Origin: Calvatia gigantea | Lineage: Eukaryota; Basidiomycota; Agaricomycetes; Agaricales; Lycoperdaceae | Reading direction: 5' to 3' | Assembly: GCA_025093985.1 (NCBI GenBank) | Contig: JACAAK010000021.1 | Location: 1-64,000 of the forward strand | Length of the DNA: 64,000 nt | In this document: one piece after another, positions 29,541 through 41,260 of the stretch | How positions within the stretch are numbered: the stretch's first letter is position 1 | Layout: the number at the start of each line of letters is the position of its first letter | Translations under genes and position numbers: made by a program | The notes under the pieces: generated by a model | What the model saw: only the letters and a program-made list of their open reading frames with translations | Databases searched by the model: none | What the model was told of the DNA's origin: nothing

Positions 29541-31690
29541 ATAGAAGAATGGCCCAAATTCCACACTACCCATAATGTCAGAAAATTTATGGGATTCTGC
29601 AACTTCTACAGGAAGTTTATACATTGCTATGCTAACATCTCTCGACTGCTTAATGCTCTTCTATCCAAAATGAAGAAGTTTGAATAGGAAATCAAAGCTA
29701 ACAAAGCCTTCAAACAACTAAAATCAGAATTCATGAAGAAACTAGTCTTACTAATGCCAGACCAAACAAGACCATTCTTCATTGAAACTAATGCCTTGAA
29801 ATATGCCTTAGAAGCTGTCTTATCCCAACAAGACACTAATGGAAACTACCATCCTATAGCTTTCCTATCCAAAGCATTCAACCCTACCCAGTGTAACTAC
29901 AAAATACACAACTGAGAACTCCTTGCCATAATCACTGCATTGGAAGAATGGCAACACTACCTAGAAGGAGCCCAATATTGTGTAACCATACAAACTGATC
30001 ACAAAAACCTTACCTTTTGGAGAAAACCCCAAAATATCTCCAGAAAACAAGCCCAATGGCTCAGATTCCTCACACACTTTGACTTTATAATTGAAGACAT
30101 CCCAGGAATGAAAATACCAGCTGCAAACACACTCTCATGAAGACCAGATCACACCCCAGATGACAACAATGACAATGAAAATGTTATTGTTCTACCAGAA
30201 GAGGTATTCCTCAGCAAAATCATTATACTACCCAATGAACTATTCATCTCCCTAGTCGACCAAGAATTATAAAACAATATCATGAAGTCATCTAAATATG
30301 ACAAAGTCACCATGGAAGCCATGAAATGACTTCTATCAGAATCACCAGAAGTAATCAACTTGAAATATGGAATCATTCCCAGGTCATCTGGACACTTCAT
30401 GACATATGAAGGAAAAATAGTCATCCCAGAAGATGTGAAACTCCACTGATGAATTATCCAATGATACCATGATCACCCTTCTGCTGGACACCCTGGAGAA
30501 CAAGAAACCTACCAAATGGCTAAAGCTGAAGTATACTGGCCAGGAATGAGTACCTTTGTATGAAATTATGTCAAAGGATGCAGCACATGTCAACAATTCA
30601 AAATTAACTGAAATCCTTCCCACCCACCATTGCAACCAATTGCACCACCAATATCTACCAGACCCTTTGCTCACATCACTATGGATCTGGTAACTAACTT
30701 GCCAAAATCCCATGGATTTGACTCAATTCTGTCCATAGTAAACCATGGACTTATAAAGGGGGTAATTCTTACTCTTTGTATGAAAGAAATCACCACCAAA
30801 GGAATTGCCAACATAATTATAGACAAGGTCTATACTAGATTTGGACTACCAAATAAGATAATCTCTGACCATGACTCCAGATTCTGAGCAAATTCCAGTC
30901 AAGCTCTCCTGAAATGCTTAGAAATCACTCAATCATTCTTATTAGCCTATCACCCTTAGTCTGATGGAACCACTAAATGATTCAACCAGGAAATCTCTGC
31001 ATACCTATCTATCTATTGCACAGGAAACCCCTCCACCTGGTCTGAAACACTCCCCATTCTTGAGTTCTCCCATAACTCAAGAACACACTCTAATCAAAAA
31101 CAAATACCTTTCGAACTTATGTATGGAACAAAACCCTATGGAATACCTACAATTCTTGAGGAATCAAACTTTATTACCACTGAGGAAAGAATAGAATCAC
31201 TGGACTATATATGAAGAGAAGCTATTGCTACCTACAAACTAGCTATGGAATGTATGGAACAATAAATCAGATATAAATTCAAACCCTTCACCCTAGGACA
31301 ACAAGTGTGGCTTGAATGAAGAAACCTGAAACTCCCATTCAAATTGAACAAGATAGTACTGAAATGCCTCAGACCATTTACAATCAAAGAAGTACTATCC
31401 CCACTCTCCTACCAACTCAATCTACCTAAAACATGGAAGATCTGCAATATATTCCATACCACTCTTCTCTCTAAATATACTGAAAATGATATCCACAGAC
31501 TGAACCTAGAACTACCCCTTCCTGATATAATAGAAGGAAAAGAAGAATACAAAATTGAAGGTATTCTGAACTATAGAACTAAAAACAGACAAAGGGAATA
31601 TTATATTAAATAAAAAGGTTATGACCATGAAGAAAACTCTTGGGAAAACAAAGCACAACTCTTACCACATGTCCAAGAACTTTTATGAAA
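29541..31690 (+). pseudogene. Element X: old Gypsy pol remnant (connection, RNase H, integrase, chromodomain)
   Basis: The plus strand encodes, in order, the RT-RNase H connection (NVRKFMGFCNFYRKFIHCYA), RNase H (FFIETNALKYALEAVLSQQD, LLAIITALEEWQHYLEG, TDHKNLTFWRKP), and the integrase finger and core (HPGEQETYQMAKAEVYWPGM, CSTCQQFK, ITMDLVTNLPKS, IISDHDSRF). Then come the GPF-like LRPFTIKEVLSPLSYQL and a chromodomain (EEYKIEGILNYRTKNRQREY). Many TGA codons replace Trp or Arg. It is not the A family; sequence choice is AT-rich, and it looks like the most decayed element. Its 5' half is cut where element C begins. 31691-31803 is its untranslated tail, with no LTR seen. Confidence 0.85.
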
Positions 31691-31803
31691 ATACCAATAA
31701 GAACACTGACTAAACATCACTCTACCTAAACAACAAAAAGGACATAAATCAGAACAAAGACTGAGTCACTTATCCTCCTAACTTACTCTGACATCTCCAC
31801 AAT

Positions 31804-32098
31804 TGTTATGGCCTTAGTCTAATGAGACCTTAGGTTGCAACATAGGCTAAGACTTAAGGGTGAGTAAGGGGGAAAAACCAGGTGGTTAAGCATACCAAAT
31901 ACAAGAGTATGTATGTACACTTAAGTATGAGAAAGCATCTAGTTGAATAGATGGGGTAACTACATGAAAGATTTGATAACTATGGCATAGTAGTGTATAT
32001 GAGTCAATACTTGGGGATTTCTTGACAGAAATAGATGAGGCAATATTGGGAGTGAAGATGAGCATGGCAATATGATGAGAATGATAAAAACCACAACA
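31804..32098 (-). repeat. 3' LTR of element F
   Basis: 295 bases, TGTTATGGCC to CCACAACA, followed by TTACCCCC (polypurine tract of the minus strand). Confidence 0.9.
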
Positions 32099-32116
32099 TT
32101 ACCCCCTAATTAGGCT

Positions 32117-33938
32117 TCATGCCTCAGGAAGCTTGTCAAAGTTACCATGGGCCATAGCTGTGGTGAGGGCTTTCTTGGTGGCTCTGATAAGATATTTTCC
32201 ATTGTTGGACCACACAAAGAAGACAGGTAAATGGCTTTGACCATCTTAATGGATAGGGACTGGGATGCCTTTGTAAGGAAATTCTGTAATGGTAGAATTC
32301 TCTCAATAGTTCTTGACTATTGAGCTCCAGTAGTGTTGGTCATGCTCTTGACCTGGTAGTACAGTGCAGAAATAGGCAGGTGGCTGAAAAACTAAGATGA
32401 TCTGTGGTGGGGTAATGGTTTTGATGAACCATCACAGTGCATTAACTTCTTCTTTCATAGAGACTATAGTTTCTTCATCCATGGAGGTATCAGCTCAGAT
32501 GGTAGTTGTAGTTTGGGGGTCTAACAGTGTCATGTAATTCCTTGAGAGTGGTATGGATTTTATAGATGAGTTCTTTGATACTGGAGTCATTAGAGGTAGT
32601 GTCTCAGCCAAGTAGATTAGAGGCAATGTCTCCCAACTTTAGGAAGATTTCAGCAATATCAAGGTTCTTGAATACTTCAAGGGTGAGGTCAATTCTGCTT
32701 TGTAGATTGTTGATGTGGGTTTGTTCAGCTGGGGTGAGGTGTTACAAACTCAACTGCAGACTAACCTTACTCTTCCTTAAATGTATTAACCTTCTACTTC
32801 AGACTTTTCCATTTTCCCTTCTGTATACCCCAGTTTGTTTTTTATTTATTTAACACATGTATTTCTACCTTTACTTCTTATGACTCCTTTTGAGTCATGT
32901 TCCTGTTTCACCTTCTCTATTCTCATCATCAGACTTCTATCTACTTGTCTCTGTCTCTGTTATGAACTTAACTGCAGACTAACCTTATTCCTCCTTAAAT
33001 GTATTAACCTTCTTTCCTTAGACTTTCCTATTTCCCCTTCTGTGTATACCCCAGTCTGTTCTTTATTTATTTATCACATGTATTTCTACCTTTACTTCTT
33101 ATGACTTATTCTGAGTCATATTCCTGTTTCACCTTCTCTATCTCATCTCTGTCTTCTTGTGACTCATATTGCTTCTTTTCTACTCCCTATGACTCCTTAG
33201 ATTACCAATTAACCTGTAGTAGTCTCCCATTGACTCATACTCCTTTACTACATAATTACTCATCCCTTATGTGTAGCTAGTATATAAACCTTAAGTAGTA
33301 CACTTGTATTACCTTATGTTATTCTAGTAACAAGCTTCCCTATCTTCACTCATCTGCTACAAGGTTAACAACCTTGGGGACTGCAGTGACATTTAACTCA
33401 GACTTCTCAGACAAGTGTGAGCTTTTACTTGAGGGAGCAATCCAAAGTCTGCACAGAAGTCATTGAAACTTGTCATATACTCCTGGGCTATAGTGTTGAA
33501 CCTCTTCCTGAGTGGAGATGATCTGGGCCTGGTTGTGAAGTAGGGTAATGCATGTAACATAAGGGATGATTGGTTGAGGGCATGGAAGATAGCAGGGATG
33601 TATTTGCTAGTTGATGTGGAGGTGTTCTCAAAGCTGGCATATATGTCAGCAAATGTAATGCATGCTGTGGAAAGTATGATTAATCAGTTGGTGTTCAGTT
33701 TTTTGTTTTGAGCCATAATAGTGATAAGCTCTGCATTGGTGGTGTTGCTGATGTCTCTGAGTAGGTCTTCAAGGAGGCCTTGGGCTGGAGATGGAGTTGT
33801 AGCCATATTGAAATAAATGCTACTTAGGGATGGGGCTTTATTGTTGCCTAGAGCAGGTAAAGGGATGGACAAGATTCTGGTAGGGTTGGGGTGGAGGAAA
33901 GAGGTGATAGTGATGCAGCTAGATTGGGAGACAGGCAT
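32117..33938 (-). pseudogene. ORF3 of element F, split by a G-family insertion
   Basis: ATG at 33938-33936, seven bases after pol TAA. The N-terminal part (33556-33938) encodes MPVSQSSCITITSFLH and SPAQGLLEDLLRDISNTTN; the C-terminal part (32117-32739) encodes the MKEEVNAL, FIKTITPPQIILVF and SHLPVFF-type segments and ends TGA at 32119-32117. Removing 32740-33555 aligns the two halves to the C copy without loss. Confidence 0.78.
32740..33555 (+). mobile_element. G-family insertion: partial LTR, full LTR and leader
   Basis: A partial LTR (32740-32957, TGTTACAAACTCAACTGCAG) is directly followed by a longer LTR (32958-33332, TGTTATGAAC to CTAGTAACA) and by leader/gag sequence to about 33555, homologous to 8930-9149. 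Flanks TGAGG and TAAGG may be a target duplication with one transition. No pol is present. Confidence 0.65.
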
Positions 33939-33945
33939 GTTTGTC

Positions 33946-35760
33946 TTAGGTGGCTGGTTTGTTGGATAGATTTTTGGGTTTTCTGCCCCTTCTTTTATGG
34001 ATATCCTCTAGATGCCTTTTCTAGTAATCTTGTATGGCTTCTTTTGCATTTCCTAAGTTGGATTCCACTGTCCATGTATTATCTTCATTGCCATATCCCT
34101 TCCAGTGTACAAAAAACTAATATCTCCATCCATGTTTTCATTATCCTCAGATCTCCTTGACTTTGTATTCTTCTTCATTGTTGATGATCACTGGCTTGGG
34201 CACTAGTGTGTGTAGTTGGCTTGTGAATTCTGCATTCTGTACCAGGGTTAGCAATTGTTTGTTGAACACATCATAGATAGCCCATCCCTCTGATAGGTCA
34301 AGCCAGTATGCCACTTCCCCTATCTTGTCCTTGATATGGAAAGGCCCATACCTTTTTTGGCCTAGCTTCTTTGATGCTTGATTGGTATGGATATTGGTAT
34401 TTCCAAGCCATACTTCATCACTAATTTGGTATAATATGGTATAGAGCTGGCTGTTGTCATGTTGTTGTTTTATCTTCTCCTGATATGACTGTAGTACTAA
34501 TATAGTATTATCTCAGGTGTGCTGTAGTCATTTCAGGAATTCTATGGCTGTGGGGTTGTTGGTGATGTTGCTGTTTTTTCCTTTCCATGAGTGTCTTCCA
34601 TAATTCAGGAAGAATGGTGTTTCCTCTGTCCCTCCATGTTGCTTGTCATTATATTGAAACTCTGTTATTAGGAGCCATTCTACCCAATTGTCTTGATTAT
34701 AGTTGCAGTATAATCAGAGATAGGTTTCTACTTCTTTATTAATGCATTCAGTCTATCCATCTATTTGTGGGTGGTAGGCTGTTGATAGGTTGTATTCTAT
34801 CCCGATTCCTTTGAATAGTTCTTTTGTGAATTCTGATGTGAATTGTGGTTCTCGGTTGCTGAGTATTTTCCTTGGTACTCCATATAGCTTCCATATTTCA
34901 TTTTGATAGATCCTTGCTATTTTCTTGGAGGAGGCATCTATTCTTGTCACTACAAGTTGTATCATTTTTGTGAACCAGTCAATAATAACTAATATTGCAT
35001 CTTTCCTTGCTGACTCTAGTAGTGGTCTGATCAAATTGACACTGATCTCTTCCCAAGGTCTGCTGGGTATGGGAAGAGGATGTAATAGTGACTTTAGTGG
35101 GGTTATCCATGCCTTGTTCCTTTGGCAGACTTGGCACCCTCAAATGTACTTCTGTACATCTTTCTGTATTATTGGCCACCAGTAGTTTTGAGCAATGAGT
35201 TCCCTCATTCTGTATTGGCCTGGGTGTCCTACATCTGGGGCATTGTGATATTGTTGTAGGATTTCTTCTCACAGCTTTGGGTTAGGTGGCACATATACAC
35301 TGTTCTCTCTGTAGACAATGTTGTTATATTCTGTAAGCCTTGTATCTTTCTTTTCTAACTCTGTGATGACTGTGGTTTCTCATTGAGGGTTCTTCCTTAT
35401 TCTGTCTATGAATGGTAGCTTCAGAAATAGTTCTGCTTGTAGTAGGACTATATCCTTGGTATTCCATTCTTTTGCTGTTTGCAGCCAGCTTTTTCTGATT
35501 ATGGTGACTAATTTGTCCTCTTGTTCCTCTGGTACTTGATGTATTCTGGATAGTAGATTGGCCTTCATGTTTGTCTTCCCAGGTACATGTTACAGAATGA
35601 AGTTATAGTCCTGTAGGTATAGGTACTATCTAGTCTGTCATCCATTGAGCTTCTGGGGTTTGTTGTAATATTTGAGGTTTTCATGGTCTGTCCATATTTC
35701 GAATTTCTCCTCAGCATCTAGAAGGTAATATCTCCACTCTTTTAGAGCATGTATAATGGC
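33946..35760 (-). pseudogene. Element F pol C-half: integrase and chromodomain
   Basis: Ends with TAA at 33948-33946. It encodes the RNase H end, the HHCC finger (about 35130-35270), the core with MIRPLLESA, ILSNREPQFTSEFTKELFKG (Arg retained as CGA where C, E and H have TGA) and HPQIDG, the GPF module and a degraded chromodomain (34050-34200). It is useful as the copy that preserves codons lost elsewhere. Confidence 0.85.
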
Positions 35761-35765
35761 TAGTA

Positions 35766-36069
35766 TGTTGTGAACTTCCATCTATTCGTGTCTACTCCAT
35801 ATTTATCTTCATTCTAATATATCCAATATCTGTTTCATCTATTTCAGTACCAGCGATCTCTAAGTATTGACTCATAGGACTACTATGCCATTATCATTGG
35901 ATGTTTCATATAGTTACCTCCATCTGTTCAACCAGATGTCTACTGTATTTAAGCATACATATATACTCCTGTATTCAGTATACTTAACTATCTAGTTCTC
36001 TCCCCTTACTTACCCTTAAGTCTTAGCCTAAGTTGCAACCTGAGGTTTACTCAGACTAAGGTTGTAACA
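35766..36069 (+). repeat. 5' LTR of element H
   Basis: 304 bases, TGTTGTGAAC to GGTTGTAACA. TATTTAAG at 35946-35953 and ATACTTAACTA at 35980-35990, again 34 bases from the first T of the TATA box. Confidence 0.93.
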
Positions 36070-36071
36070 TT

Positions 36072-36082
36072 TGGTTAAGTGT
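36072..36082 (+). promoter_or_regulatory. Primer-binding site of element H (putative self-priming)
   Basis: TGGTTAAGTGT, two bases after the LTR. It pairs with the LTR string ATACTTAACTA at all 11 positions if two G-U pairs are allowed, and perfectly with ACACTTAACCA of the solo LTR at 1232-1242. Confidence 0.72.
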
Positions 36083-36148
36083 CCCCACTTCACCTTGCAA
36101 GGAGTAGGCTGAAACAGGCCTGAACAAAGACAACCCAGGAGCTAGTAT

Positions 36149-37273
36149 ATGAGCTCGAACCCAGACAAATATAGAGAGCCAAATCTTGAAGTCATCAACA
36201 ACAAATCTGAAACATCAGATGAAGAAGAAACAGGAAACCCTGAAGTACCTGAAAAACCTACCAAAGGAGCACATGACGAACCTGGAGCAAACCCAGCAGA
36301 AGAAGTACTATCAGAACTTCTAAACGAACTCAACCTAGCAGAAGAAGAGTTAATCCATCAGGAGAAATCAGACGAATCAAGTTCAGATGAGACAGAATCA
36401 GAAACTGACTCTGATATGACTGACAATGCAGTAGTACCCACAGCAACACCCAGTGGGAAAGGCTTAGTGCCAGACCCAGGGTTCTTTGATGGCACCCGCA
36501 CTAAATTTGATGATTGGTGGAGAGCTATGATACTCTTTATGAAATTTAACAAAATTGCCTTGGCCGATGACCGAGCTATAGCAATCCTAGCCAGATTGCA
36601 AGGAGGAACAGCAGGAGCTTATGCAGCCATGAAGGCACCAACCATCCTAGAATCCAAAGACTCAGTAGACTGGAAGGTTTTCTCCAAGGATTTTAGAAGG
36701 ACCTTCTCAGACAATGCCTCAAATAGTAAAGCAGAATGGCAGATCAAGAAATTCAAACAAGGAAATCAAAACACCGCCAACTATCTAATCGAATTTGAAG
36801 TCTTGAAAAGCAAAGCTAAGACTGATAGTAAGCACACTATGTTCCTACTTAGGAAAAATGCCTGACAGGATATCATACACACAATCACTGGTTATTCACC
36901 TTCAGCCAGACCAGACACATATGCAGAATGGAAAGAAGCCATACTCTCTGTTGGACAAGGGTATGAAGCATCTGAGTACCGAGGAGATAGGAAGACAAAC
37001 ACTGGCACCACCTATGGAGGAATGGGTGAACCCATGGAGATAGGAAGTCGATGCCATGTCTTCAACGACAAAGGAGAACCGAAATGTTACAACTGTGGCA
37101 TTTTCGGACACATTGCCAAAGACTGCAAAAAACCCAAGGGGTTAATATGCTACAATTGCAGCAAGAAGGGACATATAGCCAAAACTTGCACCATGCCCAA
37201 AAAGATCCAAGTTTGGGGGATAAAAGAAACCACCAAAGAAGAAAGAAAGTATTTTTCTGAGGACTCCAAGTAG
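36149..37273 (+). pseudogene. Element H gag
   Basis: 375 codons, ATG to TAG, broken only by TGA at 36863-36865 in KNA-stop-QDIIH. Acidic N-terminus, capsid-like core (FFDGTRTKFDDWWRAMILFM), zinc knuckles CYNCGIFGHIAKDC and CYNCSKKGHIAKTC, both with all ligands. The stop falls before the knuckles. Same length class as E. Confidence 0.93.
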
Positions 37274-40200
37274 GCACTACCTTGAGAGTCAAAAAATTTA
37301 TATCTAGGATATTAGACAAATTCTACACAATTCCTCAGAGAAGAAAGTGCAAACTAAACCTGAAAGGGAAAATACAAACTACAAAAAAGGAAATCACAGT
37401 CAATACAATCATAGACTTGGGATGCACGACCAGCAGCATCAGTAAGAAACTAGTAGATGAAGAAGGACTCCCCACCTGAACATTAGAACAGCAAATTTTG
37501 GTCTTAAACATGGATAGGACACCAAACCAAGGCAGAAAAGTAACAGAAACAGCCACAATTAACATAGATATCCAAGGACACAAAGAACAAATTGAGGCAT
37601 CTGTTGTACAACTACAGGACAGGGCAGAAATCTTTCTAGGACATGACTGGCTAGTTAAACACAACCCAGAAGTGAATTGGGAAAATGGACAAATCAAATT
37701 CACCCAATGCCCACCAGGATGTCAATTCCCCCATCAGAATATACCTATCACAGGAAAAATATGAAGTATGGCCACTACAGAAGATCTATGGGAAGAAGAA
37801 GACAGACTAGACCCAACCAAGCCAGAAGACCTACCAGACTATGTACAACTGTTCACACACCTATTCAACAAGACAATGTTTGACAAGCTCCCAGAATGAA
37901 CCAAATGGGACCACAAGATAATCCTAACCAAGGATGCCCCAAAAGAAATAAGTGCAGGGATATATAACATGACAGTTAAAGAATAGGACAAACTTAAGGC
38001 ATTCATCAAAGAAAACCTAGAATCAGGACAAATACAACTATCAAAATCCCCATACACAGCACCAACATTCTTTATTCCAAAGAAAGACAGGTCCAAGAAA
38101 CTAATCCAAGACTACAGACAGTTGAACAATGTGGTGGTCAAAGATAAAACACCACTACCAAGAATCAGCGAGGTAATTGACAAACTCAGAAAAGCAAAAT
38201 ATTTCAACAAACTCAACATCATCTGGGGATACAACAATGTCAGGATCAAAGAAGGAGATGAATGGAAGGCAGCTTTCCTTACCAATGAAGGACTTTTCGA
38301 ACCAACAGTCATGTATTTTGGCCTAAGCAACTCACCAGGAACTTTCTCCAGAATGATGACAAGCATCTTCCAAGACCTACTATAAAATGGGGATATCATA
38401 AACTATATGGATGACTTTGCTATCCCAGGCGACAACAAAGAACAGCTGAAGGAACAAACAGTACAGTTCCTAGAATAAGCCACCCAATATAACCTGTACT
38501 TCAAACAGACTAAATGCATCTTTGATGCAGAAGAGATTCCAATGCTAGGAGTTAAAGTGGAGCACAGGTGAATCGAGATGGAAGAAGAAAAAGTGAAATC
38601 AGTACAGGAATGGCCTGAGCCAAAAAATACCAAAGGAGTAGAAAGATTCCTGGGCTTCACCAACTATTACCGACACTTCATCAAGGACTTCAGCAAAATT
38701 GCAGGACCACTGAACAAGCTCAAAGGGGGAGCTACATGGGGATGGACTGAAGAACATCAGACTGCCTTTGACCAACTTAAGAAATGTATCACTGAAGAAC
38801 CCGTCCTGACACTACTGCAAAGACAAGGCCAATTCAGGGTAGAAGTCGATGCATCAGATTATGCACTAGGAGGTATACTATCATAACAGCAAGAAGACAA
38901 ATGGCATCCCATCGCCTTCACTTCATGAACATTATCACCAGCTGAATGAAACTATGAAATATACAACAAAGAATTACTAGTGATCATTCATACCTTGAAA
39001 GAATGGAGACATTACCTCCTCAATGCTGAAGAAAAGTTTGAAATCTGGACTGATCACAAAAATCTGAAATACTACTGGGAGCCACAGAAACTGAATGGAT
39101 GACAAGCACAATGGTACCTGTGACTACAAGACTACGATTTCATACTACAACATATACCTGGAAAAATGAATACAAAAGCTGACCTACTATCCTGAATCCA
39201 TCAAATACTGGAAGGACAGGAAGATAAATTAGTCACCATGATCCGGGAAAACTGGCTACAGACCAACAGTGCAGACAGCATGATACTCCTACAAGCAGAA
39301 CTGTTCATCAAGCCAGACCTCCTAGAGAAAATTTGAAGCCAAACCCAACGAGAGACAACAGTCCTGGCCAAACTGAAAAAACAAGATTCCCAACTCGTTG
39401 AACACCACAAAGTAGTCTACAAACAAAACAGCGCATATGTTCCACCTGACCAAAGGTTACAAGAAGAAATCCTAACACAATATCACGATATCCCAGATGC
39501 AGGACACCCAGGCCAACACAGGATGATGGAACTAATCAGCTACAATTACTGGTGGGCAACAATGTGAAAAGACATAAAAAGATACATCCGAGGATGCCAA
39601 GCCTGCCAGAGGAACAAAACAAGAACAACACCACTCAAATTGCCATTACACCCCCTCCCAGTCCCAAATGGGCCTTGGGAAGAAATTAGCATTGATATGA
39701 TCAGACCACTACCAGAGTCAGAAGGAAAAGATGTAATACTGGTCATCATAGATTGCTTCACAAAAATGATACAGCTCACAGTGACTACCACAGATGTTTC
39801 ATCCAAAGATATTGCAAAGATATATCGAGACAAGATATGGAAGCTACACAGACTACCAAGAAAAGTACTCAGTGACTGAGGACCTCAGTTCACATCAGAA
39901 TTCACCAAAGAACTATTCAAAGGACTTGGCGTAGAATGAAATCTATCAACAGCATACCACCTACAAACAGACAGACAGACAGAACACATCAACAGAGAAG
40001 TAGAAACGTACATCTGCTTATACTGCAATTACAACCAGGACGACTGGGCAGAATGGCTGCCCATTGCAGAATTTTAGTATAATGACAAACAACATGGAGG
40101 AACATAGACAACACCATTCTTCCTAAACTATGGAAGAAACCCATGGAAAGGAAAAAATGAACTAACAACAAACAATCCAGTGGCCACAGATTTCCTAAAA

Positions 40201-40794
40201 GAACTTCAGACCACCCAAGACAATGCCTCATCAGCACTACATACATACCAAGAAAAGATGAAACAACAATATGACCACAACAAGACCTACACCAAAATGT
40301 ACCAAATAGGTGATGCAGTATGGCTGGAAAACACAAACATCCATACCAATCAAGCATCAAAGAAGCTAGGCCAAAAATGGTATGGACCTTTCCTCATCAA
40401 GAAAAAGATAGGAGAAGCAGCATACTGGCTAATGCTACCAGATGGATGGGCCATCCACAATATATTCAATGAACAGCTCCTGACGCCAGCACATCAGGCT
40501 GAGTTCCCAAGTCAAAAACAGCCACCGGCACCCACCCCAGTGATTATAAACAATAAAGAAGAGTATGAGGTAGAAGAAATCCATGGAAGAAGGAAACAGG
40601 GAAGGGGATATCAATTCCTAATCCACTGGAAGGGGTATAGCAATGAAGAAGATATGTGGACAGTGGAGTCCAACTTAGAGAATGCAAAAGACACCATATG
40701 AGACTACCTAAAAAGGCATCCAGAGGATACCCATAAAAGAGGGGGCAGAAAACACAAAAAAGCATCAAACAAACAACCTGGACAAAAAAACTAA
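37274..40794 (+). pseudogene. Element H pol: protease to chromodomain
   Basis: One uninterrupted frame (-1 relative to gag) with stops but no indel. Protease: NTIIDLGCTTSSISKKLVD (DSG changed to DLG) and FLGHDWLVKHNPEVNW. RT: KLIQDYRQLNN, KLNIIWGYNNVRI, FGLSNSPGTFS, YMDDFAIPGD (catalytic pair intact). RNase H: FRVEVDASDYALGGIL, WTDHKNLKYY. Integrase: CQACQRNK, SIDMIRPLPE, LSD-stop-[18 protein letters not shown] module KWYGPFLIKKKIGEAAYWL. Chromodomain: YEVEEIHGRRKQGRGYQFLI and HWKGYSNEED. It ends with TAA at 40792-40794. Confidence 0.93.
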
Positions 40795-40800
40795 ACAAAC

Positions 40801-40922
40801 ATGCCTGCCTCCCAACCCAACCGTATCACTATCGACTCCCTTGTACACCCCACCCCTACCAGAATTTCATCCCTACCATTCCCAGAACCAGGCAACAGCA
40901 GAGCACCAGCTCCCCAAGGAAC
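40801..40922 (+). pseudogene. ORF3 of element H, N-terminal 41 codons
   Basis: ATG six bases after the pol stop, same frame (TAA ACA AAC ATG), encoding MPASQPNRITIDSLVH and ending at APAPQGT where element I inserted after CCCCAAGGAAC. It matches E closely, so the start of ORF3 is well supported. Confidence 0.82.
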
Positions 40923-41260
40923 TGTAAGGGCAACCCGCAGTCCGAGCGGCTTGGGAATGCAAGGCTCTCATGAAGTGGGTGAGTGGATAACTGTGGGGGA
41001 ATCCTTAGTTGCATTACAAACGTGTGTACGGACTACATACCTGTGGGGGAATCCTTAGAGAATCGGATAAGGGTACCCTGCAGGTGTACAGGTTAATATA
41101 TACTACTCTTCTGTCCATTGTCCTATTGTTTCATTATATATGTAAGTCTGTCATTGTCCTTCAGGATCTCCAGTTGTTACTCATGTCCACGCGGCTGAGT
41201 GTGGGTGAGAGTGTGGGGTTGTGGGGTGGTCCAGGGGGACTGTCAGGGGTTGCCCTGACA
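40923..41260 (-). repeat. 3' LTR of element I
   Basis: 338 bases with a long terminal inverted pair: TGTAAGGGCAACC at the left and GGTTGCCCTGACA at the right. A polypurine tract follows (CCACCCCCC on the plus strand, 41262-41270). GTGGGGGAATCCTTAG occurs twice (about 40994 and 41043). Confidence 0.88.

Larger units (their letters stand above)
31804..35760 (-). mobile_element. Element F: A-family Gypsy chromovirus, cut by element H
   Basis: Minus-strand order 3' LTR (31804-32098), ORF3, chromodomain, integrase, start of RNase H, ending at 35760 where H inserted. The left target duplication is probably ACAAT (31799-31803). RT, protease and gag should lie beyond H but are not in this window, because H is itself cut by I. 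ORF3 is interrupted by a G-family insertion. Confidence 0.9.
35766..40922 (+). mobile_element. Element H: A-family Gypsy chromovirus, plus strand, 3' end cut by I
   Basis: 5' LTR, PBS, gag, pol and the first 41 codons of ORF3, all collinear with E but on the opposite strand. The left duplication is probably TAGTA (35761-35765). Pol has no frameshift from 37274 to TAA at 40792-40794. At 40923 the LTR of element I begins, so ORF3's rest and the 3' LTR are absent. Confidence 0.93.
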
